Of a stretch of DNA of 64,000 nucleotides, positions 34,789 to 42,936 are shown piece after piece (position 1 is the stretch's first letter; each line of letters starts with the position of its first letter). The stretch is from NCBI GenBank assembly GCA_035606665.1, contig DATNEY010000032.1, positions 372,001 to 436,000 on the forward strand. The letters run 5' to 3'. Made by a program: the position numbers and the translations under genes. The notes under the pieces were generated by a model that had not been told where the DNA came from, made no database searches, and saw only the letters and a program-made list of their open reading frames with translations. The stretch is from DASUGC01 sp035606665. GTDB lineage: Bacteria; Acidobacteriota; Vicinamibacteria; Vicinamibacterales; SCN-69-37.

Positions 34789-37554
34789 CTACTCTGCTCT
34801 CAGCCCATCAACAGGATTGACCTTCGTCGCGCGCCAGGCCGGGAGCAGGCTCGCAAGAATTGCCGCAGAGAGCAGCAACGCCGCTGCCGCGACGATGGAG
34901 GCCGGATCTCCGGGTTTCACGCCGAAGAGGACCGTCGCAAGCGCGGAGCTCGCGAATCGGACCAGCACCAGCCCCGCGACGAGTCCGACGGCCGCAAGCA
35001 CGGCGCAATGACGGATGACCGCGGCTGCCACCGCCGAAGGCTTCGCGCCAAGCGTCAATCTGATCGCAAGCTCCCGCGTCCGAAGCGCGACGGACCACGA
35101 GAACAGGCCGTAGACGCCAATCGCCGCAAGCAGCGCCGCCAGAACGCCGAACATTGTCAGTGTTGTCATCAGGAGCCGTGGCTCGGCGGTACGCGCGCGG
35201 AAGCGCTGATTCCACGTCTCGACCTTGCCCATAGGGGTGCCGGGAGCGACGGCCTTCAGCGCGTTCTTGAGCGCAGACTGGGCGGTCGCCGTGTCGCGCG
35301 CGGCAATCGCGATCGTCATGGCGCCGAATGGGAACTGTCGCGAGGTATGGAACACCGCGGGCTCGACGGGCAGGCCGAGCGCGACGTTCTGAATGTCCTC
35401 GACGACGCCCACGATGCGCAGACGCGGCTGAACACGCGATCCATCGGGATTCACGGCCCACATCAGATTGCGCCCGAGCGGACCGATCTGCGACGTCCAG
35501 TTCAGCATCTCCTGCCCGACCGGCGGGTGATCCGGATAGTGCCGTCTCACGAACTCCTGGTTGACGATGACGACAGCCTCGCTGCTAGTCGTGTCCGTGG
35601 CCGAGAAATCACGGCCATCGACGATGCGGGCGCCCATGGTCTTGAAGTAGCCGTCGCTGACGGACTGATGCTGCGCTTGCGGCCGCTGGTCGTTAGGCAC
35701 CGGCGGGGCATCGCCGCGCTGCACGGGATTGCGCCAGCCGTGTTCCATTGGCAGGAAGTTGGTGGAGCCGACGCTGGTAACGCCAGGCTGCTCGCGAATG
35801 CGATCGAGCAACTCCGTGTGCTTCTGGCCGGTGGCGATCCACGCTTCGACCGTCGCGCCCGCATTGAGACGCACTGCGGACACAACGACGTTGTCCGCGC
35901 TGACGCCGAGCCTCACGGCGGTCATCGAACCGACGGTCCGGATGAGCAACACCGAGCCGACAAGCAGCGCGCAGGCAAGCGCGACCTCCGCGATGACGAG
36001 TCCCTGGTAGATGCTGCGGGCCGATCGCGAACTGCCGCGCTCACCGGAGCGGAGATCGGCGCCGAGCCGGCGGCGGACGAGAATCACCGCGGGCACGAAT
36101 CCAAATAGCATCGTCATGACGCCGACGAGACCGAGCGCGACCGCCAGGACGCGGCCGTTCACCGCCGCCTCCGCAAGTCTCGGCACATCCACGGGCATCG
36201 TCTTCGCGATCAAGGGAATGGCGAACAACGCGACAAGCAATCCCACTGCGGCGCCGGCCAACGAGAGCAGGAAACTCTCCGCCAGCAGCTGCGTGACGAT
36301 CTGCCGAGGCGCCGCGCCCAGTGCCGTACGAACGGCGATTTCGCGTTCGCGCCCGAGCGCCCGCGTGAGGAGCAGGGATGCGACGTTCAGACAACCGATG
36401 ACGAACAACAGGCCGACTGCGCCGAACAGCACGTATAACGCCGGCCGGTAGTAGCCGAGCTGGTCCTCGAGAAGCGGATTCACCGCGAACGCCCATCCCT
36501 TGTTCGAAACGGCGTACTGAGTCGCGAGATTGGCCGCGAGCGTCGCTGCGCCGGCGCGGGCCTGCTCCAGCGTCGTGCCGTCCTTCAGCCGCCCGACCGC
36601 CTCGACGAAGTGGGCGCTTCGGCTGTGCTGGGTGAAGTCCCACCGGAGCCGCAGCCACACGTCCACGTCGTCCGGAAAGGTGAAGCCGGGCTTCATCACT
36701 CCGGCGACCGTGTACGACGACTGGTTCAGATTGATCTGCTTGCCGATGATTGACTGGTCGGCGTTGTAGCGCGTGCGCCACAGGCGGTCGCTTATCACGC
36801 AAATGATGTTGCGGTCGAAGAACGGGCCGTCCTTTGGAAAGCCCGCGCCGACCTGCGGATCGACGCCGAGAACGGCAAACAGGTTGCCGCTGACCTCGAT
36901 GGCGTTGACGCTGACGGGATCAGCGCCGGGATCGACCAGGTTCGTCTCCGTACGCCACCAGCCGGCGGCGTCGGCGAAGACTGGCAGCGCGCGGTAGTCC
37001 ATGAACGTCACGGGCGAGATGGGATCGTGCGTGAGGCCCTTCTCCGGATTCGTGTCCCAGAACTTCACGAGCTGGTCGGGCGCCCGGTACGGCAGTGGCT
37101 GCAGGACGACCGTATCAACGACGGTGTAGACGACCGTGGCGGCACCGGTGCCGAGACCGAGCACGAGCACGGTCACCATCGCGAACGTCGGATGAAGACG
37201 GAACTGGCGCAGTGCCATGCGAAGGGCGTACATCATTGCGAGACTCCTCGATTTCTTTCGTGACGTGGCTGCAACGTCGTTCGCGGTGTGGGCAAAGACT
37301 GCGCGTGCATCCCGACGAGGTTCCCGGCGAAGTGGCGCAAGGCCGGAGGTGGTCAACAGTCCAAGGGCGTGATCGCGCGCCTCGGCCTCGGATACGCCGC
37401 GACCGAGTGCTGCCGTGTACGCATCCTCCAGGTGACTCGCGAGCTCGTCGATTGTGACTGGCGAGAGATCGATGCCGCTCTGACGCCCGTGCTGCTCGAC
37501 CAACTGTCGCCAGAAGGCTTGGCCGCCGTAGCCTTGGCGAAGGTGGCTACGCAT
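34789..37554 (-). CDS. ADOP-type MacB/FtsX permease
   Basis: 921 residues. The start ATG overlaps the PadR stop by 8 nt. The N-terminus (LRQGYGGQA, residues 5-13) is encoded by a repeat also found at 47335-47369. Then a soluble segment with SHLEDAYTAALGRGVSEAEARDHAL, the typical ADOP N-terminal domain; TM1 near 120; MacB_PCD-like domain; FtsX core LLTRALGREREIAVRTALGAAPRQ; second half with RTRELAIRLTLGAKPSAV and final AWRATKVNPVDGLRAE. No ATPase domain. Role: orphan permease, substrate unknown. Confidence 0.9.
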   Translation of the reverse strand: MRSHLRQGYGGQAFWRQLVEQHGRQSGIDLSPVTIDELASHLEDAYTAALGRGVSEAEARDHALGLLTTSGLAPLRREPRRDARAVFAHTANDVAATSRKKSRSLAMMYALRMALRQFRLHPTFAMVTVLVLGLGTGAATVVYTVVDTVVLQPLPYRAPDQLVKFWDTNPEKGLTHDPISPVTFMDYRALPVFADAAGWWRTETNLVDPGADPVSVNAIEVSGNLFAVLGVDPQVGAGFPKDGPFFDRNIICVISDRLWRTRYNADQSIIGKQINLNQSSYTVAGVMKPGFTFPDDVDVWLRLRWDFTQHSRSAHFVEAVGRLKDGTTLEQARAGAATLAANLATQYAVSNKGWAFAVNPLLEDQLGYYRPALYVLFGAVGLLFVIGCLNVASLLLTRALGREREIAVRTALGAAPRQIVTQLLAESFLLSLAGAAVGLLVALFAIPLIAKTMPVDVPRLAEAAVNGRVLAVALGLVGVMTMLFGFVPAVILVRRRLGADLRSGERGSSRSARSIYQGLVIAEVALACALLVGSVLLIRTVGSMTAVRLGVSADNVVVSAVRLNAGATVEAWIATGQKHTELLDRIREQPGVTSVGSTNFLPMEHGWRNPVQRGDAPPVPNDQRPQAQHQSVSDGYFKTMGARIVDGRDFSATDTTSSEAVVIVNQEFVRRHYPDHPPVGQEMLNWTSQIGPLGRNLMWAVNPDGSRVQPRLRIVGVVEDIQNVALGLPVEPAVFHTSRQFPFGAMTIAIAARDTATAQSALKNALKAVAPGTPMGKVETWNQRFRARTAEPRLLMTTLTMFGVLAALLAAIGVYGLFSWSVALRTRELAIRLTLGAKPSAVAAAVIRHCAVLAAVGLVAGLVLVRFASSALATVLFGVKPGDPASIVAAAALLLSAAILASLLPAWRATKVNPVDGLRAE
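37517..37550 (-). repeat. GCCGTAGCC repeat overlapping permease start
   Basis: GCTTGGCCGCCGTAGCCTTGGCGAAGG-type sequence, nearly identical to 47335-47369. Read on the minus strand it encodes LRQGYGGQA at the start of the permease. I recognise LRxGYGGQA as a peptide often produced by this repeat in GC-rich genomes. Confidence 0.65.
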
Positions 37555-37918
37555 ACTTCACGCCCGCGACCTGGCCGAGGACGGCGATCAGCCGCGCCCA
37601 GTCTTCTCGCTGCGCGGCCAGAACGGTGCGGCCGGCTTCCGTGATTCGATAGTGACGGCGACGGCGCTGCCCCGCCCGCTCCACCCAGCGCCCGCTGATC
37701 CATCGCCGCGCCTCCATGCGGTACAGCGTTGCGTAGAGCGCGGCCAGAGTGAATGTCAGCGTGCCCTCGGATCGCAATTCGATCTGCCGGCCGATCTCGT
37801 AGCCGTGAAGGCTGTCGTTCTCGACGAGCGCCAGGATGAGGAGCTCCGCGCTGCCGCGTTTGGCCTCATCGAAGGCCGATCGCGCCTCTGTGCCGGTGCC
37901 TGCCGTTCGCTCAGTCAT
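37547..37918 (-). CDS. PadR family transcriptional regulator
   Basis: 123 residues. PadR winged helix: LLILALVENDSLHGYEIGRQIE, FTLAALYATLYRMEARRWI, RRRHYRITEAGRTVL. A 12-nt stretch upstream holds the perfect palindrome TGATATATCA (37930-37939), a likely autoregulatory operator. Co-translated with the downstream ADOP permease. Confidence 0.9.
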   Translation of the reverse strand: MTERTAGTGTEARSAFDEAKRGSAELLILALVENDSLHGYEIGRQIELRSEGTLTFTLAALYATLYRMEARRWISGRWVERAGQRRRRHYRITEAGRTVLAAQREDWARLIAVLGQVAGVKYA

Positions 37919-37929
37919 ATGTAACGACG

Positions 37930-37939
37930 TGATATATCA
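37930..37939. promoter_or_regulatory. TATATA-centred palindrome upstream of PadR gene
   Basis: TGATATATCA, a perfect 10-bp palindrome, 12 nt before the PadR start. A similar TATATA-centred palindrome precedes the PadR gene at 52749-53078. Confidence 0.5.
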
Positions 37940-38005
37940 GGTTCTTTGACGACAACGCCAGGGCGGAGGTTGGCCGGGATCGCCCCAAGCGGTGTCTAAT
38001 CTGGC

Positions 38006-38533
38006 GTGGAGTCAGCAACCGGCGTCTCGTCGCCGGGTCTCGAGACCCGGTCTCCCGTCGAGCCCAGAACGCCCGGCGCCCGTGACATGGTTCCGCCGCT
38101 GGTCATCGCGCCGGCCATGGCGGCGGTGATCCTCGGTGTTGGGACGGCGAACTGGTCAGTGGCGGCATACGCCGCCGCAATCGCTTTCGTCACAGTCCCG
38201 CTGTCCTGGTGGCCGGTAATCTTCTGGATGGTCGACAACGCGCGCGTGAGCACTCGAGCGCGCGTGATCGCCGGCGTCGTCTGCGGGCTGGCGCCCTTCG
38301 CCGCCGCGGTGGTCAGCGGCATCATCGGCCTCTACATGAAGAAGAACGACCTGGCATACGTTGGCTGGGTGCTTGAGCGCGGTGCACCCGTGCCGGTGAT
38401 AGGCACTTTCTACTGGCCTCGATTTGGATGGCTGGTGTTACTCGGTGTCGCGGCCGGTGTCGCCACAATGCTGGTACTGGGAATTCTGCAACGGGCCCCG
38501 CTTGTCACACGGAGCAAACGGTACACCGAGTAA
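38006..38533 (+). CDS. Four-TM membrane protein, unknown function
   Basis: Up to 175 residues, from a GTG; the ATG at 38087 (MVPPLVIAPAMAAVILGVG) is an alternative start that would remove a poorly structured first 27 residues. About four hydrophobic segments: 35-50, 52-75, 86-110 and 141-160. No motif recognised. It is divergent from the PadR gene with 87 nt between. Confidence 0.6.
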   Translation: MESATGVSSPGLETRSPVEPRTPGARDMVPPLVIAPAMAAVILGVGTANWSVAAYAAAIAFVTVPLSWWPVIFWMVDNARVSTRARVIAGVVCGLAPFAAAVVSGIIGLYMKKNDLAYVGWVLERGAPVPVIGTFYWPRFGWLVLLGVAAGVATMLVLGILQRAPLVTRSKRYTE

Positions 38534-38553
38534 CTTTGGCCGCCCGGCGGATG

Positions 38554-39171
38554 TCAGGCTTTCCACTGGTAGTCGAACGGGCCGATCGCGGTGTACTGGC
38601 CGCTGTGATCGAAGCTGATTCCCGAGTCGAGCTTGAACGTCTGCGACGCGCCGAGGTCGCCTTCCTTCACGATCAGACCCTGCGGCAGGATCATGCGCGG
38701 GAACGCTTCGTTTCCGTTGACGGGATTCTTGATGCTCGTGAACTCGAGCGTCATCGCCTCGCCGCACTTGACCGAGGATTGCATGCCGTTCTTCACGATC
38801 TGGTACGGCACGGCCACCGGGCCGTGGACCTTGGGCCACGTCCAGGCCAGGATGGCCCACGGACCGCCGCACTTCCCGTCGACGAGCGTCGCGATCGCCG
38901 CGCGCTGCGCCGCCGAGGCCCGCTCGTCCACGAAGATGAGGCCTTCGCCGTTGCCGTGATGGATCGCGCCCGGCCACTTCACGAATACCGAGAAAGTGAG
39001 GCCATCGAGCGCGACATCGTCTACGACGCCTCGCTCGATCTGCCACGTCCATCCGCCTTCGCAGTGGCCCTTCGACGGCAGTGCGTTGAAGTTGCACGGG
39101 CAGCCCCAGTCGCAGTTGCAGGCGATGAACGCCGTGCCAGTGAGATGCATGCTCGTGGGTGTCTCAGCCAT
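38554..39171 (-). CDS. DUF1326 family protein
   Basis: 205 residues. The DUF1326 hallmark cysteine cluster CNCDWGCPCNF is at 18-28, with a further C in GHCEGG. Ends with FDHSGQYTAIGPFDYQW. The family is uncharacterised; the Cys cluster suggests metal or redox binding. It lies 7 nt downstream of the AHSA1 gene and is the third gene of an ArsR-AHSA1-DUF1326 operon. Confidence 0.9.
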   Translation of the reverse strand: MAETPTSMHLTGTAFIACNCDWGCPCNFNALPSKGHCEGGWTWQIERGVVDDVALDGLTFSVFVKWPGAIHHGNGEGLIFVDERASAAQRAAIATLVDGKCGGPWAILAWTWPKVHGPVAVPYQIVKNGMQSSVKCGEAMTLEFTSIKNPVNGNEAFPRMILPQGLIVKEGDLGASQTFKLDSGISFDHSGQYTAIGPFDYQWKA

Positions 39172-39178
39172 CCAAAAA

Positions 39179-39682
39179 CTATACCCCAGCGAGTTCCAGC
39201 GCGACCTCCTCGAGACGGTCGTAGCTCAGCGCGGCGCCCTTCTCCATGCCTGTCTTGAGGACCATGTCGCGCACTTCCGCTGACGGGTACGTGCACGTCG
39301 CCGTCAGTCGGGTCCTCCCGTTCTCCTCGGTGAGAATCGCGCTCACAACAGATGCGGCGTCAGGAAACGGCGCAAAGATCTCGGTGAACACGACCTTCCC
39401 GGGCGGCGCGATCTCGCGGTACTCGCCGTAGAACTCGGCCTGGCCCTTGGGATGCTGATTCACGAACCTCCACTTTCCGCCCACGCGGAAATCCACTTCG
39501 CACACGGGCACGGAATAGCCGTCTCCGAGCTGGCCCCACCAACGGCGGATGTGCTCGGGACGCGTCATCGCCTCGAACACAAGGTCCCGCGGCGCGTCGA
39601 AGACGCGCGTGAGCACGATGGTGCGCTCCTCGGGAGTGGAAACCTTGAACGTATCGCTGTTACGAGCGCCGACTGCGGCCAT
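39179..39682 (-). CDS. AHSA1/SRPBCC family protein
   Basis: 167 residues. START-like SRPBCC fold: LTRVFDAPRDLVFEAMTRPEHIRRWWG, DFRVGGKWRFVNQ, and the C-terminal helix TGMEKGAALSYDRLEEVAL. These proteins bind hydrophobic ligands or Hsp90-like partners and are typically co-encoded with an ArsR repressor. The gene overlaps the ArsR gene by 23 nt. Confidence 0.93.
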   Translation of the reverse strand: MAAVGARNSDTFKVSTPEERTIVLTRVFDAPRDLVFEAMTRPEHIRRWWGQLGDGYSVPVCEVDFRVGGKWRFVNQHPKGQAEFYGEYREIAPPGKVVFTEIFAPFPDAASVVSAILTEENGRTRLTATCTYPSAEVRDMVLKTGMEKGAALSYDRLEEVALELAGV

Positions 39683-40058
39683 GAGTCTTCTCCATTGGTT
39701 TTGAGTTGCGTTTCTTGTGGTGGCGGGGCTTCGCTGCGCCAGGGACGGTGATCTCCCGCAGGTACGAGTCCAACCGATCCAGCCGTGCTTCCCAGATCGC
39801 GCGGTACTGTTCGGCCCAGTCGACCATCTCCTTGATCGGCTTCGCCTCGAGGTGACATGGACGCCGCTGCGCGTCGCGGCTTCGCGCGATGAGGCCCGCG
39901 CGCTCGAGCACTTTTAGGTGCTTCGTCACCGCCGGCATCGACATGTCGAACGGCTCGGCAAGGTCCGTCACCGTGCAGTGCCCAGTCGCCAGACGGGCGA
40001 CGATGGCGCGGCGCGTGGGGTCGGACAGGGCGGCGAACGTGAGGCTCAACTGGTCCAT
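39660..40058 (-). CDS. ArsR family transcriptional repressor
   Basis: 132 residues from the ATG at 40058 (MDQLSLTFAALSDPTRRAIV). Winged helix with recognition helix MSMPAVTKHLKVLERAGLI. No ArsR-type metal-binding CxC pair is visible, matching the subgroup paired with AHSA1 proteins. A clear inverted-repeat operator lies 7 nt upstream. The region between this start and the divergent kinase start is only 64 nt, so both may be controlled. Confidence 0.93.
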   Translation of the reverse strand: MDQLSLTFAALSDPTRRAIVARLATGHCTVTDLAEPFDMSMPAVTKHLKVLERAGLIARSRDAQRRPCHLEAKPIKEMVDWAEQYRAIWEARLDRLDSYLREITVPGAAKPRHHKKRNSKPMEKTHGRSRRS

Positions 40059-40064
40059 GTCTTT

Positions 40065-40084
40065 ATTTAACCCATAGGTTAAAT
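40065..40084. promoter_or_regulatory. Probable ArsR operator
   Basis: ATTTAACC-CATA-GGTTAAAT, a perfect 8-bp inverted repeat with a 4-nt spacer, located between the divergent ArsR and Ser/Thr kinase genes. Confidence 0.75.
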
Positions 40085-40122
40085 ACAAATCGGCCCTGTG
40101 TCAAGTAGACTCCCGCTGCGAC

Positions 40123-42936
40123 ATGGCACTCTCCGCAGGCTCCCGCATCGGTCCATACGAAGTCCTCGTCAAGCTGGGCGAGGGCGGCATGGGCGAGGTC
40201 TATCGCGGCCGCGACACCAAGCTCGGCCGCGATGTCGCCATCAAAGCACTGCAACCATTGGTGGCATCAGATGCCGACCGCGTTGCGCGCTTCGAGCGCG
40301 AAGCGCAACTGCTCGCCTCGCTGAATCATCCGAACATCGCCGGGATCTACGGCCTGGAGCAGACGCTCGCACTGGGCTCAACGCCGGGCGCGACTTATCT
40401 CGTGCTCGAGTTCGTCGATGGCACGCCGCTCGATGCGATCATCGCGCAACACAGACGGCCGGCGCCTGCGGCCGCAACGCCGAGCGAGTCTCCGAGCCGA
40501 GGCGTTGCCGCGAGCGGGGGTGGGGCCCCGCGAGCACTTGATATTGATGACGCCGTCAGCATCGCGCGGCAGATCGCCGATGCGATCGCGGCGTCGCACG
40601 AAAAGGGCATCATCCATCGCGATCTGAAGCCGGGAAACATCATGGTGACCGCTGACGGTCACGTGAAAGTGCTCGACTTCGGCCTCGGGAAGTCGATTGA
40701 CGACGGCCGGACGACGGCGGGCGAATCGGCGCCGTCGAACTCCCCCACCATCACCCTCGGCGCCACGCAGGCCGGCGTCATTCTCGGTACAGCCGGCTAC
40801 ATGAGTCCGGAGCAGGCCAAGGGCCGCAGTGCCGATCGCCGGAGCGACGTCTGGTCGTTCGGGTGCGTGCTTTTCGAAATGCTGTCCGGTACGCGGGCGT
40901 TCGAAGGCGAGGATGTAACCGACACCATCGCGGCGATCGTCCGTGGCGAACCCAACTGGAAGGCACTGCCCGCCGGAACGCCGCCCGCGCTCCGGCAGCT
41001 GCTCGAGCGCACACTAACAAAAGATCGGACTCAGCGCCTGCCCGACATGTCGGTCGTGCGGTACATCCTCAGTGAGGTTGAGAACCCATCCCCGCCAGGT
41101 GTAAGCCGGCCCGTCAGGTCCGGCGAAGATGCCGGGACTGAAGCCCCGGCCTACGACTCCGGCCGTCGATCGTCCCGTCTCTGGATGTACGCCGCCCTGA
41201 TTTCGATCGTAACGACGATCGCACTGGGCGTGGCCTACATGAATCGCGACTCGACACCTTCATCGTCTTCATCGCGCTCGGTGTCGCACTTCACCATCGT
41301 CCTGCCCGACGGCGCCGAAGTCGCCTACACCAACATGGCGCCTCTCGCGATCTCCCCGGACGGAAGACTGGTTGCGTTTCCGGCGCGTCGTGCGGGAAAG
41401 ATTCAGCTGTACCTGAACGACGTCTCGACTGGCGACACGAAGGCGCTTGACGGCACGGACGACGCGCGGAGTCCTTTTTTTTCGCCGGACGGACGCTGGA
41501 TCGCGTTTTTCGGGCGCAGCAAGCTGACGAAGATCACGCCGAGCGGCGCTTCCAGGTTTGACCTCGCTGAGGCTGCGGATGGCCGCGGGGGCACGTGGGC
41601 CTCTGACGGTGTCATCTACTACGCGCCGAACAATGCGACGGGGCTTTGGAAGGTGCCGGCAGACGGCGGCACGGCGATACAACTCACCAAGCCGGATCCG
41701 GCAGCGGGTGAAATCAGTCATCGCAATCCTCACGCACTCCCTGGAGGAAAGGCGCTCCTGTTCATGATCTGGACGGGTCCGGGCTCGGACGAGCATCGGA
41801 TCGAGTACCTGTCGATCGCGGATGGCAAGCGCCAGGTGGTGGCTCGGAATGCAGACGGTCCGCTGTCGGTCGTCAATGGGCACCTCATCTTTGCCGGACG
41901 GCAAGATGCGCTGGTCTCAGTGCCCTTTGACCCTTCACGACCGAGCGTCCAGGGTGTCGAACCCGTGGCGTTGCCGGCGCTGGCGCAATTGGACAACGAA
42001 GGCGCGGCGGCCTATGCCGTTGCTGACAACGGCACCCTCGTGAGGCTGATGGGCCACGCGAATCGCCGCCTTGCACAGGTAGTGTGGATCGATCGCGCGG
42101 GCAAGACCGAGCCGGTCGGCGTGCCGGAACGTGACTACGTCTCAGCGACGATTTCGCCGGACGGAACCCGCGCGGCGATCCACAATCGCGGCGCAACTGA
42201 AGAGATCTGGATCTATGACTTCGCGACGAAGAGCTTCACACCGTTGACGACGCCCGGGGGCAGCAGCCAGGCGCCGGTGTGGACGGCGGATTCGAAGTTC
42301 ATTGTGTATCGCGGCACTCGCCAGGGTTTTCGCAACCTCTTCATGAAGGCGGCGGACGGCACCGGAGCCGAGATGCGGCTGACCACGCAGGGTGGTGTCA
42401 TCCAGACACCGACGTGCGCGACCGCTGACGGCAAGTGGATTGTGTATCTGGAGAGCGGCGGTGCCGGATCGGGCGACATGATGAAGGTCGCGCTCGATGG
42501 AGATCACAAGACGATGCCGCTCGTGACGACCGCGGCACAGGAAATTTCCGGCCAGATCTCGTACGAAGGGCGCTGGATTGCGTTCGAGTCGAATGTGACG
42601 GGCCGTAGTGAGATCTGGCTCCAGTCGCTCGGAGCGGACGGCGCGACGAACGGCGCCGCCCGGAAAGTCTCGTACGAGGGCGGAACAGCACCACGCTGGT
42701 CGCGCGACAGCCGCGAGCTGTTCTTCATGGTGCCGGATGGGATCATGGGGATGACCGTGAGCGGCAACTCGATTTCGCAGCCTCGCCAGCTTGTCTCGGG
42801 CCGTTATCGCGTTTCGGCAAACGCGAACACCAACTACGACGTCGCCCGCGACGGCCGCTTCATCCACGTGCTGGCGCTTCAGCCCAGCAAACCGCAGACG
42901 CGGATCGAAGTCGTGTTGAACGGACTGGGCAAATAG
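40123..42936 (+). CDS. Transmembrane Ser/Thr protein kinase with TolB-like propeller (1)
   Basis: 937 residues. Kinase domain 11-315: glycine loop LGEGGMGEVYRG, K41, HRDLKPGN (D167), DFG (D185), and activation-loop end GTAGYMSPEQAKG. An Ala/Pro/Ser/Gly insert (about 113-138) between the hinge and the catalytic loop is encoded by a GC-rich repeat. TM helix near 350 (WMYAALISIVTTIALGVAYM), then an extracytoplasmic WD40/TolB propeller (LAISPDGRLVAFPAR, FFSPDGRWIAFFG). Hanks-type receptor kinase; ligand and substrates unknown. Immediately followed by a paralog. Confidence 0.93.
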   Translation: MALSAGSRIGPYEVLVKLGEGGMGEVYRGRDTKLGRDVAIKALQPLVASDADRVARFEREAQLLASLNHPNIAGIYGLEQTLALGSTPGATYLVLEFVDGTPLDAIIAQHRRPAPAAATPSESPSRGVAASGGGAPRALDIDDAVSIARQIADAIAASHEKGIIHRDLKPGNIMVTADGHVKVLDFGLGKSIDDGRTTAGESAPSNSPTITLGATQAGVILGTAGYMSPEQAKGRSADRRSDVWSFGCVLFEMLSGTRAFEGEDVTDTIAAIVRGEPNWKALPAGTPPALRQLLERTLTKDRTQRLPDMSVVRYILSEVENPSPPGVSRPVRSGEDAGTEAPAYDSGRRSSRLWMYAALISIVTTIALGVAYMNRDSTPSSSSSRSVSHFTIVLPDGAEVAYTNMAPLAISPDGRLVAFPARRAGKIQLYLNDVSTGDTKALDGTDDARSPFFSPDGRWIAFFGRSKLTKITPSGASRFDLAEAADGRGGTWASDGVIYYAPNNATGLWKVPADGGTAIQLTKPDPAAGEISHRNPHALPGGKALLFMIWTGPGSDEHRIEYLSIADGKRQVVARNADGPLSVVNGHLIFAGRQDALVSVPFDPSRPSVQGVEPVALPALAQLDNEGAAAYAVADNGTLVRLMGHANRRLAQVVWIDRAGKTEPVGVPERDYVSATISPDGTRAAIHNRGATEEIWIYDFATKSFTPLTTPGGSSQAPVWTADSKFIVYRGTRQGFRNLFMKAADGTGAEMRLTTQGGVIQTPTCATADGKWIVYLESGGAGSGDMMKVALDGDHKTMPLVTTAAQEISGQISYEGRWIAFESNVTGRSEIWLQSLGADGATNGAARKVSYEGGTAPRWSRDSRELFFMVPDGIMGMTVSGNSISQPRQLVSGRYRVSANANTNYDVARDGRFIHVLALQPSKPQTRIEVVLNGLGK
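40474..40537 (+). repeat. GC-rich repeat embedded in kinase gene 1
   Basis: GCAACGCC (40474-40481) and GGCGTTGC (40501-40508) form a hairpin around CGAGCGAGTC-type words, then GCGGGGGTGGGGCCCCGCGAG. A related GAGCGAGC...GGGGTCCCCGCGAG block lies inside the cupredoxin gene at 46581-46690. Here it encodes a kinase loop insertion. Confidence 0.55.
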
